A stretch of DNA of 64,000 nt from Heterocephalus glaber (taxonomy: Eukaryota; Chordata; Mammalia; Rodentia; Bathyergidae), in contig NW_004624782.1 in assembly GCF_000247695.1 (NCBI RefSeq), positions 10,836,149 through 10,900,148 of the forward strand, in the 5' to 3' direction. The notes beneath the pieces were generated by a model. That model saw only the letters and a program-made list of their open reading frames with translations. It was not told the origin of the DNA and did not search any database. How positions within the stretch are numbered: the first letter of the stretch is position 1; every line of letters starts with the position of its first letter. Of this stretch, positions 1-9,049 are shown in pieces. The translations under genes and the position numbers were made by a program.

Positions 1-96
1 CTGGAAGTCTGGTTTTGAGACTTATTTACATGTCTTCTCATTTCGACTTGGGAGGGGGTTGTGCAGTGCTGTTGGCTCCTGCAGGGCTCACCTCCT

Positions 97-300
97 CTGA
101 GCTGGGAGAGTGGGACAGTGGCTCAGAAGCCCCTTTCTCTGGGCTGGGAGTGGCGGGATGGATGGTAGCCCCAAATCCCCTTCCTCTGGGCCAGGAGCAG
201 TGGAACCGTGGCTCAGACACCCCTTCCTCTGGTGCGGGAGTGGTGGGACAGTGGTTCAGACACCCCTTTCTGTGGACCAGGAATGGCAGGACCTGGACAA
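97..300. repeat. Degenerate minisatellite, 43-46 bp unit
   Basis: About four and a half tandem units run through here, starting near 97, 143, 189, 233 and 276. Each follows the pattern GCTGGGAG-TGGGACAGTGG-TCAGACACCCC-TTCCTCTG with substitutions and small indels; the second unit is the most divergent. One forward frame stays open from 15 to 530 across the array. Because the unit length varies (43-46 bp), the repeats fall in different frames and do not encode a repeated peptide, which argues against a coding repeat. The window edge may hide further units upstream. Confidence 0.75.
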
Positions 301-627
301 TATTTAAGTACGCCCAGTGTCAGCAGGCTCTTGGGAAACCTTCCTGTAAGGAATGTGGCAGTTTCCCTGCTTCTCATTGCTCTCCTTCCCAGCTTCTTTG
401 TGGATACACAGTGAACCCAGCTCCTTCCCTCACACTGATGGCTGGGGTGGCACACAGCTGGGGATGTCCCCAGGTCGGCCAGCCTTTGATAAGAGATCCT
501 AGGGCTACAGCAAGGAATCAGGAAGTCTAGGTCTTCTTCTGACCCACTCCCTTTCTGTTGCGAGCACCGTGACTTCCGATATAATTTCACTCTCCTGATT
601 TCCTTACTTGCTTTGTCCTTGTTTTTG

Positions 628-1240
628 CTAAGTTGAACAACTCATGTTTTAATTTACTTTTAATTTCACAAGTAACATATGATTATATTATTCTCTTTGG
701 AACAAAACCAAAATACTATAGAAGTGCTACAGTCCCCCACTTACCCCCACACCCAGTTCAGTTCCCACTCCATCCTTAGAGGTGGCTGTTGCTAACAGTC
801 GGGAACATAACATGTTGGACCATCTCCTACACAACCACACACATATAGATGTCAGCAGGAAATGTTCAGTGCACCGTATTGTTGAGTGTATCTTTAAGAA
901 GAGACTAAATGCTAGCTATATCACTAGAAAACTTGCTCCCTTTTCTCTTTCAGCAGTATGTCTTTGAAATATTTCCATGTTGATGCATTTTTCATTGCTG
1001 CATAGAATTCCATAGGTGATGGCATCCATTTGTCCAGTCAGTTCTGTAGTACTGGATTTAGTTCCCAGCTTTTGCTGTGATGAGCATCCTAAAAGTGGAC
1101 TTCTCATTCTAAGGTATCTTTTGTACTTGGAGGAGCATTCCTTTGTGTTATGTGCTGAGAAAAATAATTTCAGCATCACAGTAAATATATGTTTTAGTTT
1201 TTAAGATATAATGCCAAAGTGCTTCCCAAAGCCATCAAGC
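628..1240 (-). repeat. L1M-type LINE remnant, antisense
   Basis: The plus strand resembles the antisense 3' part of old mammalian L1 elements: a stretch like 'TTCATTGCTGCATAGAATTC', followed by a 'gatgagcatcctaaaagtgg' segment and 'caaagtgcttcccaaagc'. The reading is from family knowledge; the copy is heavily diverged and has no open frame. Ends are approximate. Confidence 0.55.
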
Positions 1241-1249
1241 CAGTGCCAT

Positions 1250-2115
1250 GTGCTCCCCACCTTTTGAGATCAACAACTTGATTTTCTTCTTCAAAGTTTG
1301 TTCTGTGTTTGGTAAAGTTGCAGGTAAGTTGGGAATCATAATGAGATTAGATTATTATTGCCAGCACTTCAAGTTTCTACTGCCCTTTTCAGTACCGCTT
1401 TCTCCATGTTTCCCTGAGTGTCCCAGCATCTCACCTGAATTCAGATCCCAACTTCCATCTTCTGAGCAAGTGATCCTAGCATGCTGATTGCTCACCAAAT
1501 CCGCTGCCAATTTCATAGCTACCCTGGGAATGGTTGACATCCTTCTTCCCTAGCACAAACACATTCAGAATGAAGTCATCATTCCGTCCTACCCTGGTCT
1601 CTTTTATTGCCAGATCCCACTTCCCAATCACCCTCAAAAGAAATCCAGACGGCCCTTGCTTAATACTATGAAAGGGATTAAATTGTGTTTTCTACCACCA
1701 GCCACTATTTCTGCTGTGCAAGCAACCCTCATTTCTTGTGCATCGATTTTGAAGGTGGTGGTATAGACAACCTGTCCAGAGGGTTTGCAACACCCACATG
1801 TTGCATCCTTTTCAGGAGTCTTTGGGATTGTGAAATTACAGCATGGATACTGAGGGACACAGGGCTAGCACCTGCCATGTGGAAGGCCCCATCGCACTGC
1901 ATCCGGCCGTATTTTCTGGTTGGTAATAACACACTGATAATGCGTTCCCACCACATTGTATTTCAGGAGAGATCCATCTCAGCAAGATCTCAGAGAAATC
2001 AAACAGGAGTTGAAAGGGCCAATGTACGAAAGAAGGATTAGTTACATCCTTGCGTGCTTCAGGCAACCAAAATAATCCATTGTCCTCACTGCTATCTAAG
2101 CTAACAACCTACAGC
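1250..2115. other. Unassigned sequence, no gene seen
   Basis: Mixed-composition, apparently unique sequence. A 118-codon forward frame (1685-2041) overlaps shorter reverse frames and shows no recognisable domain, start context or splice pattern, so I do not call it. No repeat family was recognised. Confidence 0.4.
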
Positions 2116-2119
2116 ATTC

Positions 2120-2690
2120 TTTCATTCAACAGATTTTATTGGGCTTCCACAATGCATCAGGCACTGTGCTACTGCTAGAGATAACTGAGAAGAGGGAAAG
2201 AATTCCCTGAGCTCTCAGTGATGGTTTAGTAGCAGTGGTGTATACTAATCACATTTTATGAACAAATATGAAATTATAGCTGTAATAAGTGAAATGAAAG
2301 AGAAGTATATGGCGATAAGAACACATAGAACAGGATCAACGTGGTCAGGAAAGGCTTCTAGATGAAATTACAGTTAAATTGAGAAGTAATTAGGCAAGGA
2401 GTTAGAAAAAGAGCATTGCTAGCGATAAGGAAAGCATGTGTTAAGGCCCTGTAGCAAGAAGGAGTAAGTACAGGTAAGGAACTGAGCCAAAGCCACTGAG
2501 GTTGGGGGCCAGTGCAAGGGGGAGCATGGTGCAAGTGTGGTTGAATAGCTGAGCATGGTCCAGACAGAGCACCTTGGATACGTTAAGAATGGAGATTTTA
2601 TCCTAAGTACAGTGGACAGACTTTCACAGATGTCAGGCGACTGTGTATGTATGTGGTAGTGAGAATGAAGGTAGTGATTCAAATTAAATT
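2120..2690 (+). repeat. Ancient dispersed repeat, family uncertain
   Basis: It opens with 'TTCATTCAACAGATTTTATTG' style sequence leading into 'caggcactgtgctactgc', a signature seen in very old mammalian repeats of the L2/MIR age. It continues with 'gtggtcaggaaaggcttc' and 'gttaaggccctgtagcaag'. I cannot assign it to one subfamily. Confidence 0.4.
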
Positions 2691-2754
2691 TTGAAAGATG
2701 GCATTAACTGCAAGGTAGAAAAGAGAAGTCATATCATTTCATAGTTCTGCATCA

Positions 2755-2850
2755 AGACATTTGAACATTTTCCACTGCTGTCAGGATGAAATTAAAACCT
2801 TTAGCATCACTTTAGGACACTTCCCAATATGGTTAATGTCAACTTTAAAT
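2755..2850 (+). repeat. L2 fragment, internal part
   Basis: The phrase 'gtcaggatgaaattaaaac' followed by 'acacttcccaatatgg' resembles the L2 3' region segment 'caggataaagtccaaactcc ... tggc'. Short and diverged. Confidence 0.4.
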
Positions 2851-2924
2851 CCCAGTCTCAGAAAAATACCATTATTCACCTCATTCCCAGCAATTCAAAT
2901 GTAGTGTTGTAGAAAGGGTGATGA

Positions 2925-3427
2925 AGATATACAATGAATGTTTCAATTTAAAAATTATTACAGGAAAAGACACATTGCCATTAATCCCCTGCTAGATACT
3001 GCCCCTCACTTTGAACACACCCTTCCCATCATTCTCTTCACTTTCTGAAGCTGTTCTGGAGTCCTCTTTCATGACAGTCTTTCAAATCTTGACCAAAAAT
3101 TTGTGATCAATACTACTTAATAGAAAGGCAGATGCCTACAAACATTGCTGTGTCCTGTCCACCTTATTCACCAGGTCTGGCCTTGTGCATCATCTAGCTC
3201 TTCCCCCAAATCAAAATGATCACAAAAAGTAAATGTCTTCAATCAATTCAGGGCAGCATGGCAGCCAGCGATTAAAAAGGCTCGTGAAAGAGGACTTTCA
3301 AAACTGCTTTAGGATGTGGCGAGAATGGTGGGATAAGTGTGTCCCACATCAGGGGGAGTATTTAGGGGGAATTAATGGTGCTGTGTCTTTTACTTTAATA
3401 CAATATTAATTTATTCACTGTAGTTTT
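2925..3427 (+). mobile_element. Mariner-derived foldback element, copy 1
   Basis: About 500 bp whose left half is an inverted, diverged copy of its right half. The right arm, read on the plus strand, gives mariner transposase C-terminal residues 'FQNCFRMWREWWDKC' then 'GEY', beginning near 3297. The left arm carries the same segment in antisense ('ctttctgaagctgttctgg' near 3041-3060). The longer, right-hand arm also retains a 'PPYSPGLALC' and 'LFPQIKMITK' region near 3170-3230, which matches the mariner block around the third catalytic aspartate. Termini are AT-rich ('tattacaggaaaagacacattgcc' at left, its complement at right). Stops and indels make it dead. Two sister copies lie at 20085 and 39576. 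Confidence 0.75.
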
Positions 3428-3849
3428 CAATGGCATCTTTTATTCCTCAGCTGTTGCTCATAACACTGTACAGCAGTAGCTTTTATTTTCTGTCCTCCTA
3501 AGTATTCAGTGGGCCGAGGCAGCTCTGCCTCACACTGTAGATGGAGTCCAAGATGGGTTTACTCATCTCGCCCTGTGAGATCCTTGCTTTTCTGAAAAGA
3601 CCACAGGAGTGTGAATGAACCAGCCAAGCCATGGATGAGATGCACCTGCTTGGCCTCTATTGATCACCTCTGTTAGCATTTCACTGGCCTGGTCAGTGCA
3701 GCATCAGTACAGTACAGTTCTTTGAATGGAGAAGGTATGTAGAGGGGAAGAGGGAAGAAGAATCGTAAATCATGAATCAGTCACATGTGCTGTTACAGAA
3801 ATGGTAGCACACATAGGTGGCCGACTGCATGGTTTCATGGTGCAGGCTT

Positions 3850-3968
3850 TGTGGCAAGGCTTTGGGGATTTGAATCCTGGCTTTGAAAGTTCCCAGCTGT
3901 GTGAGTCTGGGGCAACTTACTAACCTCCTTGTACACCAGTTTCATCATCTGCATGTGCAAAATCGAAA
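3850..3968 (-). repeat. MIR SINE, antisense
   Basis: On the plus strand the MIR core complement is readable: 'gatttgaatcctggctttg', then 'ctgtgtgagtctggggcaac', then 'tttcatcatctgcatgtgc'. This matches antisense MIR ('cagtttcctcatctgtaaaatg'). Confidence 0.65.
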
Positions 3969-3974
3969 AATACT

Positions 3975-4023
3975 TGCCAAGCATGGTGGCCCATGCCTGT
4001 GATCCCAAAACTCTGGGAGGCTG
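3975..4023 (+). repeat. B1 (7SL-derived) SINE fragment, left end only
   Basis: 'gccaagcatggtggcccatg' and 'cctgtgatcccaaaactctg' followed by 'ggaggctg' is the left end of a B1 element with its box A region. The match stops abruptly at about 4023, so the 3' part and A-tail are missing. Confidence 0.75.
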
Positions 4024-4224
4024 TTTTTGATTTTTACAGTGTTCTGGATTTTAAGTTTGTGGGTGAAAGATGGTGGCTTATGGAAGCTTTGAAGTCTGGT
4101 GTGACCAGGAGTCATTCCTGTGGATGCTGTAGTCTCCTCTGGAAATGCCTGCAGACCCCTCTTTATGTGTATTTTTGTCATGGCATGATCCCAAATACTA
4201 GCTTGTTCTTTGAAGACCCATTAT

Positions 4225-4375
4225 CCCCCAAGCTGGAAGTAATTTCTCCTGCTGCTACATTCTTACAACATTGATCTCCCTGTACCCTCTTGTTCTAATT
4301 ACTTGTATTGATTCTTGAGTTTAGGGATTGTATAAAACTCCAGGTGTTCCATAAATGTTCTTTGCCCTAATGCCA
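4225..4375 (+). repeat. Possible L2 3' fragment
   Basis: 'gtattgattcttgagttta' leading to 'caggtgttccataaatgttc' resembles the L2 3' terminal region ('gcgctcaataaatatttg'). Weak match. Confidence 0.3.
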
Positions 4376-4434
4376 TATGCCTCCATCACCTCATCCTTTC
4401 TCTCATGCCCGATAGTGACAAAGCTAAAGTCACC

Positions 4435-4660
4435 GTTGCTGGTAGCTGCTGAGCACTTATGGTGTGCCAACTTTGTGCCAAGGACTTACTTTCTGGATAA
4501 ACCATCATAGCCTTGTGCAGTGAGGCTGTTGTTAAGCCTGTTTTGTAAATGAGAAAATGGAAACAAATGTGTAATACCTTTCCAGTTAATAAATACTGAG
4601 GTTTAAGGATGATGAGCCTGACTTTGAATTGATATTCAGCCCAAAGGTTTCACGTCCTCG
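4435..4660 (+). repeat. MIR SINE, sense
   Basis: 'gctgctgagcacttatggtg', 'tgtgccaaggacttacttt', 'ttgtaaatgagaaaatgg' and 'gtaatacctttccagttaat' follow the MIR order (gagcgcttactatgtgcc ... gaggaaactg ... gtaacttgcccaa). Confidence 0.6.
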
Positions 4661-5529
4661 GACTGAGAATTGCCGGGATACACTACTCTTTGGCAGGTGT
4701 AATTGAATCATATTACTTTTTATTGAATGAATGAGTCCTTTCCATGTGTATCTTCATTCTATGGCATCCATGCACCAAAGAAAACCAGAGCCAGATAGGA
4801 GCTAAATCAGTGAAGACGAATTTGATTCAGCAAAAATTGCAACAGGGGAAGAGAAACGTCAGCACAGAACTGAGATTCATTGTGAATACAATGCTGACCA
4901 ATGGGGCTTTCTGGCCAAGGAGCAAGGGGGAAGGATCAGAGGATGGACTATTACGAAGAAGCATCATGGCTAAAGAGAATTCTGGCTACACTGACTTAGC
5001 AGAATTCTTGCTGAAAGTTGGGCAGTGTGATCAGATATCAAAGGTGGGGGAAAAGGAAGTCGATCAGATATGGAAGGTGTAGGATTTTCACCAAACTGTC
5101 CCAGCAGGATTCTTGCTGAAACTGGACTTGTTCAGTCCTAGTCAGAAAGGAAAGAATGTTGTCATCAAGGTCTCCTTGAACACCCCCAAGTGACCTGATA
5201 TTTCCTAATGCATGTCCCTCTGCAGTTCAGATTAGGAATAATGCTGCACAATTTCACAAATTCCCTGTGTTTTGTGACATCTATTCATTGACCTAAATTC
5301 CAGTCCCCTATGGAATAGGAAGGACAGCTTTGACATCAGTGAGGGCAGTAGCCTGGAAGGGAGCAAGATGGAAGTAATTAAGTGATGCAGACTCGTTCAT
5401 GTCCAGTTAAGTGACTTGACTGTTGAGTCATTTCAGATATCTGGATCAGTGGCTGTTGAGTAACTATATGTGGAAGGAGGATACTAGTACATGTTTGGTA
5501 CTGGAGCTGCGTTTCTGAATCCAGTAGGT
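4661..5529. other. Unassigned sequence, no gene seen
   Basis: Apparently unique. A 112-codon forward frame (4744-5082) has no recognisable domain. Within it 'tggacta', 'agcagaattcttgctgaaa' and, at about 5098-5125, 'agcaggattcttgctgaaac' form a small imperfect direct repeat spaced near 100 bp. No known repeat family was recognised. Confidence 0.4.
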
Positions 5530-5650
5530 AGAGGATCATGGGCTTGGGAGCTCCACAGACTTCTGCACCATGTTGCATTGATTAGCTGACCTTCGGTTCC
5601 TTCATCTGCAAAGTAAATGCATTAAGTCTCTCCCATTCCTGGCATCGCGA
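5530..5650 (-). repeat. MIR SINE fragment, antisense
   Basis: 'gcttgggagctccacagactt', 'gattagctgaccttcggttc' and 'cttcatctgcaaagtaaatg' fit antisense MIR. Diverged. Confidence 0.4.
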
Positions 5651-6035
5651 GAAGAAAGTAAGGTAACACATGTACCGCTTTGACCAAGGCCCAGCGTGGG
5701 GTTAGTGCTCCATGATGCCAGCTTTGATCGCTCTTCCCATTATTACTGAAAACCCAGCCTTGTGGATCAGATCCTCTGCCCCAACCCCACTGAGCACACC
5801 TTGTGCTGAGCAGCAGGTGGACTCCCGGCTGGTGTATAGGAAGCAGGGAGTATATCCAGGGTCATCTCACTGGATCTCTTAATTAATTCCTCTTTCTGTA
5901 AACATTGGCCCCCACCTGCTGCCAGGTGAGATGGGAAGCTGAGAGGGGATTTAGATCAGAGGCTGCAAGCAGCAGTGGGTATTCCTTAGTCAGTCATGAG
6001 GCAGTAAATATGCTTAAGGTGGTTTGGTGTCTGTT
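5651..6035. other. Unassigned sequence
   Basis: Unique-looking sequence of moderate GC. Contains a paired CACCTGCTGCCAGGTG palindrome near 5913-5928, an E-box-rich inverted repeat, but nothing else to support a function. Confidence 0.35.
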
Positions 6036-6039
6036 CACC

Positions 6040-6190
6040 TAACACAGGCTACACAGTGCCTAGAAAACACAGTCAGGCATCATAGGTTGTCACCCCTTCT
6101 ACGAGCTGGGGGACATCGGGCAAGTCACCCTGTTTGAGTATTGGTTTCCCTACTAATGAAATAGAATAATACCTTGCTAATTGTGTCATG
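6040..6190 (-). repeat. MIR SINE, antisense
   Basis: 'ctgggggacatcgggcaag', 'tcaccctgtttgagtattgg' and 'tttccctactaatgaaatag' reproduce the antisense MIR core and its 3' side. Confidence 0.6.
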
Positions 6191-6490
6191 ATGAAGATAC
6201 AAGGCAACATAACACTCATCCAAATGGCAATTTAAAGAAATTCAACCTCCTTCACATGATGCACATCACCCTTGCTGTCTGAATCCCCTTCCCCCTCTGG
6301 GATTCTGGTTGCAGATATTAGTACTTCAACCCTAAGACTTGAGTTAGACTAGACCAAAGTAATACTCCTTTGCCACTCTATAAACAAAGAAAAGCAAAGC
6401 TTGCTATGTCCATTACCATTTCTGTAGACGGGGAGAAAAACCAGGGCTCTAAGCCTGAGCTTGTCTATATGCTTTTCTAGATCCTAGACC

Positions 6491-6760
6491 AGGGTTTGGC
6501 AAACAATGGTCCATGGGTCAGATTTGACCCACCACTTGGTTCCTGCTGTCCATGAGTAAAGAATGCTTTTCATATTTCTAAGTGGTTTGGAAAAGAACCA
6601 CTTAGTGATACATGAAAATCATAAAGTTCAGATCTCCATGCCTGTAAATAAATTTTATCAGAACCCATTCTGTCCTTTGGCTCATGTGCTGTCTGTGGCT
6701 GCATTTGAGCTAAGGTAGCAGAGTTGAGTAACAGAGACAGAGGTGGGGTGGATGAAAAAC
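6491..6760 (-). mobile_element. hAT-type nonautonomous DNA transposon remnant
   Basis: Starts 'gggtttggcaaacaatggtc' with 'gtcagatttgacccaccac', the terminal part of a common mammalian hAT (Charlie-class) MITE whose consensus begins 'ggcaaactacggcccgcgg'. Later 'tggctcatgtgctgtctgtg' and 'gctgcatttgagct' match its middle. The same family occurs at 25232, 27270 and 31310. Orientation is given relative to the 25232 copy. I do not trust my memory for the exact subfamily name. Confidence 0.6.
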
Positions 6761-7044
6761 CAGAAGGAGTTTATTGTAATCTGGTTCTGAGCTCAGTCCT
6801 AAGGCACACATCCACGTGGTCAGTTCTGTGTAAGAGTTGGTTTTTACTCTGAAACTCTCAGACCAGAGTCTGGGACTATGCAGTTGGCTTTCTCCAGGAA
6901 AGACATGGACCCATCTAGGAGGCTGTGTGTTTTTTGACCTTGACATTTTTAGAAGATGTAGCTGTGGCCACAGTTAGATAGTTCAATAAAGGGGAGTCAA
7001 GCCTTCAATTGACAGTTGGACAAGACGGTCCTTTAAATCCTGGT

Positions 7045-7120
7045 GACATTTTTCATGAGCTTTTTAACCTTTTAAACCTCAGTTTCTTCATTTGTAAAGT
7101 GAAAATGAGAACTTTCCTTC
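7045..7120 (-). repeat. MIR SINE fragment, antisense
   Basis: 'aacctcagtttcttcatttg' and 'taaagtgaaaatgagaac' are the antisense MIR/related core 'cctcagtttcctcatctgtaaaatg'. Confidence 0.55.
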
Positions 7121-7224
7121 CCTAAAACTGGTGAAGTTTAAATCGCATAACCACGGCAGGTAACTCAGTGCAATGCTTGATGCAGAAAAAAAGACTTAGA
7201 TGAACTATTCAGTATTATTATTGT

Positions 7225-7345
7225 CTTTGTCTCTCACCTGCTGTGGGATTGAGGGTGAGCTGTTCTAGCTATCACCATCTTAGTTTCTTTATCTTTAAGG
7301 TGGTGCTAATAGTCTTCATCGGTAGTGTATTGCTGTGTGCGTTAA
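7225..7345 (-). repeat. MIR SINE fragment, antisense
   Basis: 'ttagtttctttatctttaag' and 'gtggtgctaatagtcttcatc' follow the antisense MIR order, about 180 bp from the previous fragment but a separate copy, since the same core region is repeated. Confidence 0.5.
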
Positions 7346-7849
7346 TCAGTTCAGTGGAGGTTTTCTCTCCTCACCTCCCTGCCACACTGAGATCCTGTGA
7401 GCTGCCCAGGGTGGTTTTCACATCTGGTCCACACATTTGCTGCTAGCCATCTGTCACGCCTCTGTAGGAACCATCCAACCCCTTTGAGGGCTGGGTTCCT
7501 CTGTGGCATTTCTTATTTCTCTAAAATCAAGGTGAAGTAAAAGCCAGCTTCAGTGACTTTAATATACAAATTGCATCTTGGTGTGGTTTGATATAGCTGA
7601 GTCCTGGCTTTTCTCCCAGGACTGGAGACATTGAGTGAGTTAGGCTTAGATGATGCAGGGAGCAGGTGGGGAGGCAGGCACCAAGGTGTGGGGACTTGAA
7701 GGGCTGCCAGGGAAGATCTGTGTGAAACCATGTGTGGGTCATCAGAAGCCCACACATGTCCTCACGGGCCTTCTGCCTACTCCATAAAGCTTTTGCTTTC
7801 CCATCCCCTTGACATGGATAAGCTAGCTTATTCTAACCTTCTTCTTCCT
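7346..7849. other. Unassigned sequence
   Basis: No gene. Two overlapping reverse frames of 76-80 codons (7513-7757) lack recognisable content. The sequence looks unique. Confidence 0.35.
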
Positions 7850-8125
7850 TGGAAATAGATGCCTGATTTCACAGGATGTCCCAGCTCCCTTGCTACCCAT
7901 GGAGGCCATGTAAAGTCTGGCCAATAATGTGGAAGCAGAAGTATCCTGTGAGGCTCCCAGAAATGTTCTTTAAAGGGTGGGTGTGGCTCCTTTCCACCGC
8001 TTTCTCCATCCTGCTTGGCAGGGTGTGGATGAGATGGGAGGAGTAGGAGTGTGATCTCAGATGGTGACATAGGTGGAGTTCCCCGGAAGAGGAGACTCTG
8101 AGCCCCAGATTCCAGAGCAAGTTAT
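7850..8125 (-). repeat. Possible old medium-reiteration repeat
   Basis: 'gatgtcccagctcccttgc', 'ggaggccatgtaaagtctgg' and 'ccaataatgtggaagcagaa' recall a known mammalian repeat containing 'tggccaatgggatgtgagc ggaagtg'. I cannot name the family, and the match is from memory only. Confidence 0.3.
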
Positions 8126-8194
8126 AATAATTTGCTAATTAATAATGATGCCAGGTCATTGCTAAGTGATCGACAGGAGAGTTGGGAAGTTAAG

Positions 8195-8250
8195 CAGGAG
8201 GGAAGGAAGGAAGGGGAGTAGGGATGGAGGAAGGGAGGAGGGGGCAGGCA
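8195..8250 (+). repeat. Purine-rich GGAA/GGAG tract
   Basis: 'ggagggaaggaaggaagggg' continues into 'ggaggaagggaggagggggc'. A low-complexity polypurine run with no coding value, although reverse frames pass through it. Confidence 0.8.
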
Positions 8251-8590
8251 GGCAGTGTGGGTTTGTTCACTAGCAAGTAAGGGCAGATCGGTCCTACTGG
8301 GCAGCTCTGGGAGTCTGCGCAGCTCACGCTCAGAGCTGCCCGGCTTGAAAGACAAGGGAGCAGGGTGCTTATAGACTAACTCCTGTCTGCCATTGGTTGA
8401 GGGCTGCTCCTGGTTGTGTTGCCTCCCTAGCACCTCCAGACAGCAGCTTGTGGACAGAGAAGAAGGCCAAGAGGGCAGAGCGCTTGCAGGAAGAGTGTTT
8501 GGCGATGGTAAACCCTTAGGGGATGCGGAGCACTGGCAGCGCCTGCTGCAGACTGTGATGTCCCACATGGCAGAACAGAACAGAAGGTAG

Positions 8591-8680
8591 GGCCGGGGTT
8601 TTAGCTCAGTGGTTTCACCGCCTGCTGCACAAGCACAAGGACCCGGGTTCAATCTCCGGTACAAAAACAAGAAAAACAAC
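8591..8680 (+). mobile_element. ID-type SINE (tRNA-Ala-like)
   Basis: 'ggccggggttttagctcagt' carries a box A-like motif; 'ggacccgggttcaatctccg' carries box B. The A-rich tail is 'acaaaaacaagaaaaac'. The D-arm 'TAGCTCAGTGG' and T-arm 'GGGTTCAAT' mark a tRNA origin. The reverse complement makes the peptide-like string 'GPCACAAGGETTEL' inside a 200-codon reverse frame (8122-8724), which is therefore not a gene. Confidence 0.9.
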
Positions 8681-8879
8681 ATGGAAGATAGCACTCTGCT
8701 TCCTGCTGGCTGTAGGGCCATCACCCCAGGCTGGGATGACTTATCTTTTTTCGAGGGAAAAAAATCTTACTTGTTTACGCCAATTGTCGGATTTTCTGTT
8801 GCTCACAGCCGAACCTGATCACAAACAATGCATCAAATAATATTAATTATTATAGTAATAAAGATAACCAGCACATATA

Positions 8880-9045
8880 CATCTGCATAGTTGTTCATTA
8901 TCCAGCACCCCTGCCCTCCATACACAAATGTAAACTCCTCAATAGAAGCTTTTCTGGCTTATTCACTTCCTGGTCCTCAGTAAGTTATCTGATGCATAAA
9001 CAGCTCTCAGAAAATATTGATTGAATGACTAAGTGAATACCAAAG
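8880..9045 (+). repeat. L2 LINE 3' end
   Basis: 'atgtaaactcctcaatagaag', 'cttattcacttcctggtcc' and 'aaaatattgattgaatgac' match in order the L2 3' end (aatgtaagctccatgagg ... aataaatatttgttgaatga). Confidence 0.65.
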
Positions 9046-9049
9046 GAAC

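Noticed and set aside
15..530. 171-codon forward open frame
   Set aside because: It overlies the degenerate minisatellite with unequal unit lengths and has a competing reverse frame of 125 codons. No domain, splice signal or upstream promoter is visible.
8591..8672. tRNA gene
   Set aside because: Has tRNA-like box A and box B but no proper cloverleaf anticodon and acceptor stem, ends in an A-rich tail and belongs to a multi-copy SINE family.
8122..8724. 200-codon reverse open frame
   Set aside because: It runs through an antisense ID SINE and a GGAA-rich tract; composition is low-complexity proline/serine/leucine and no domain is visible.
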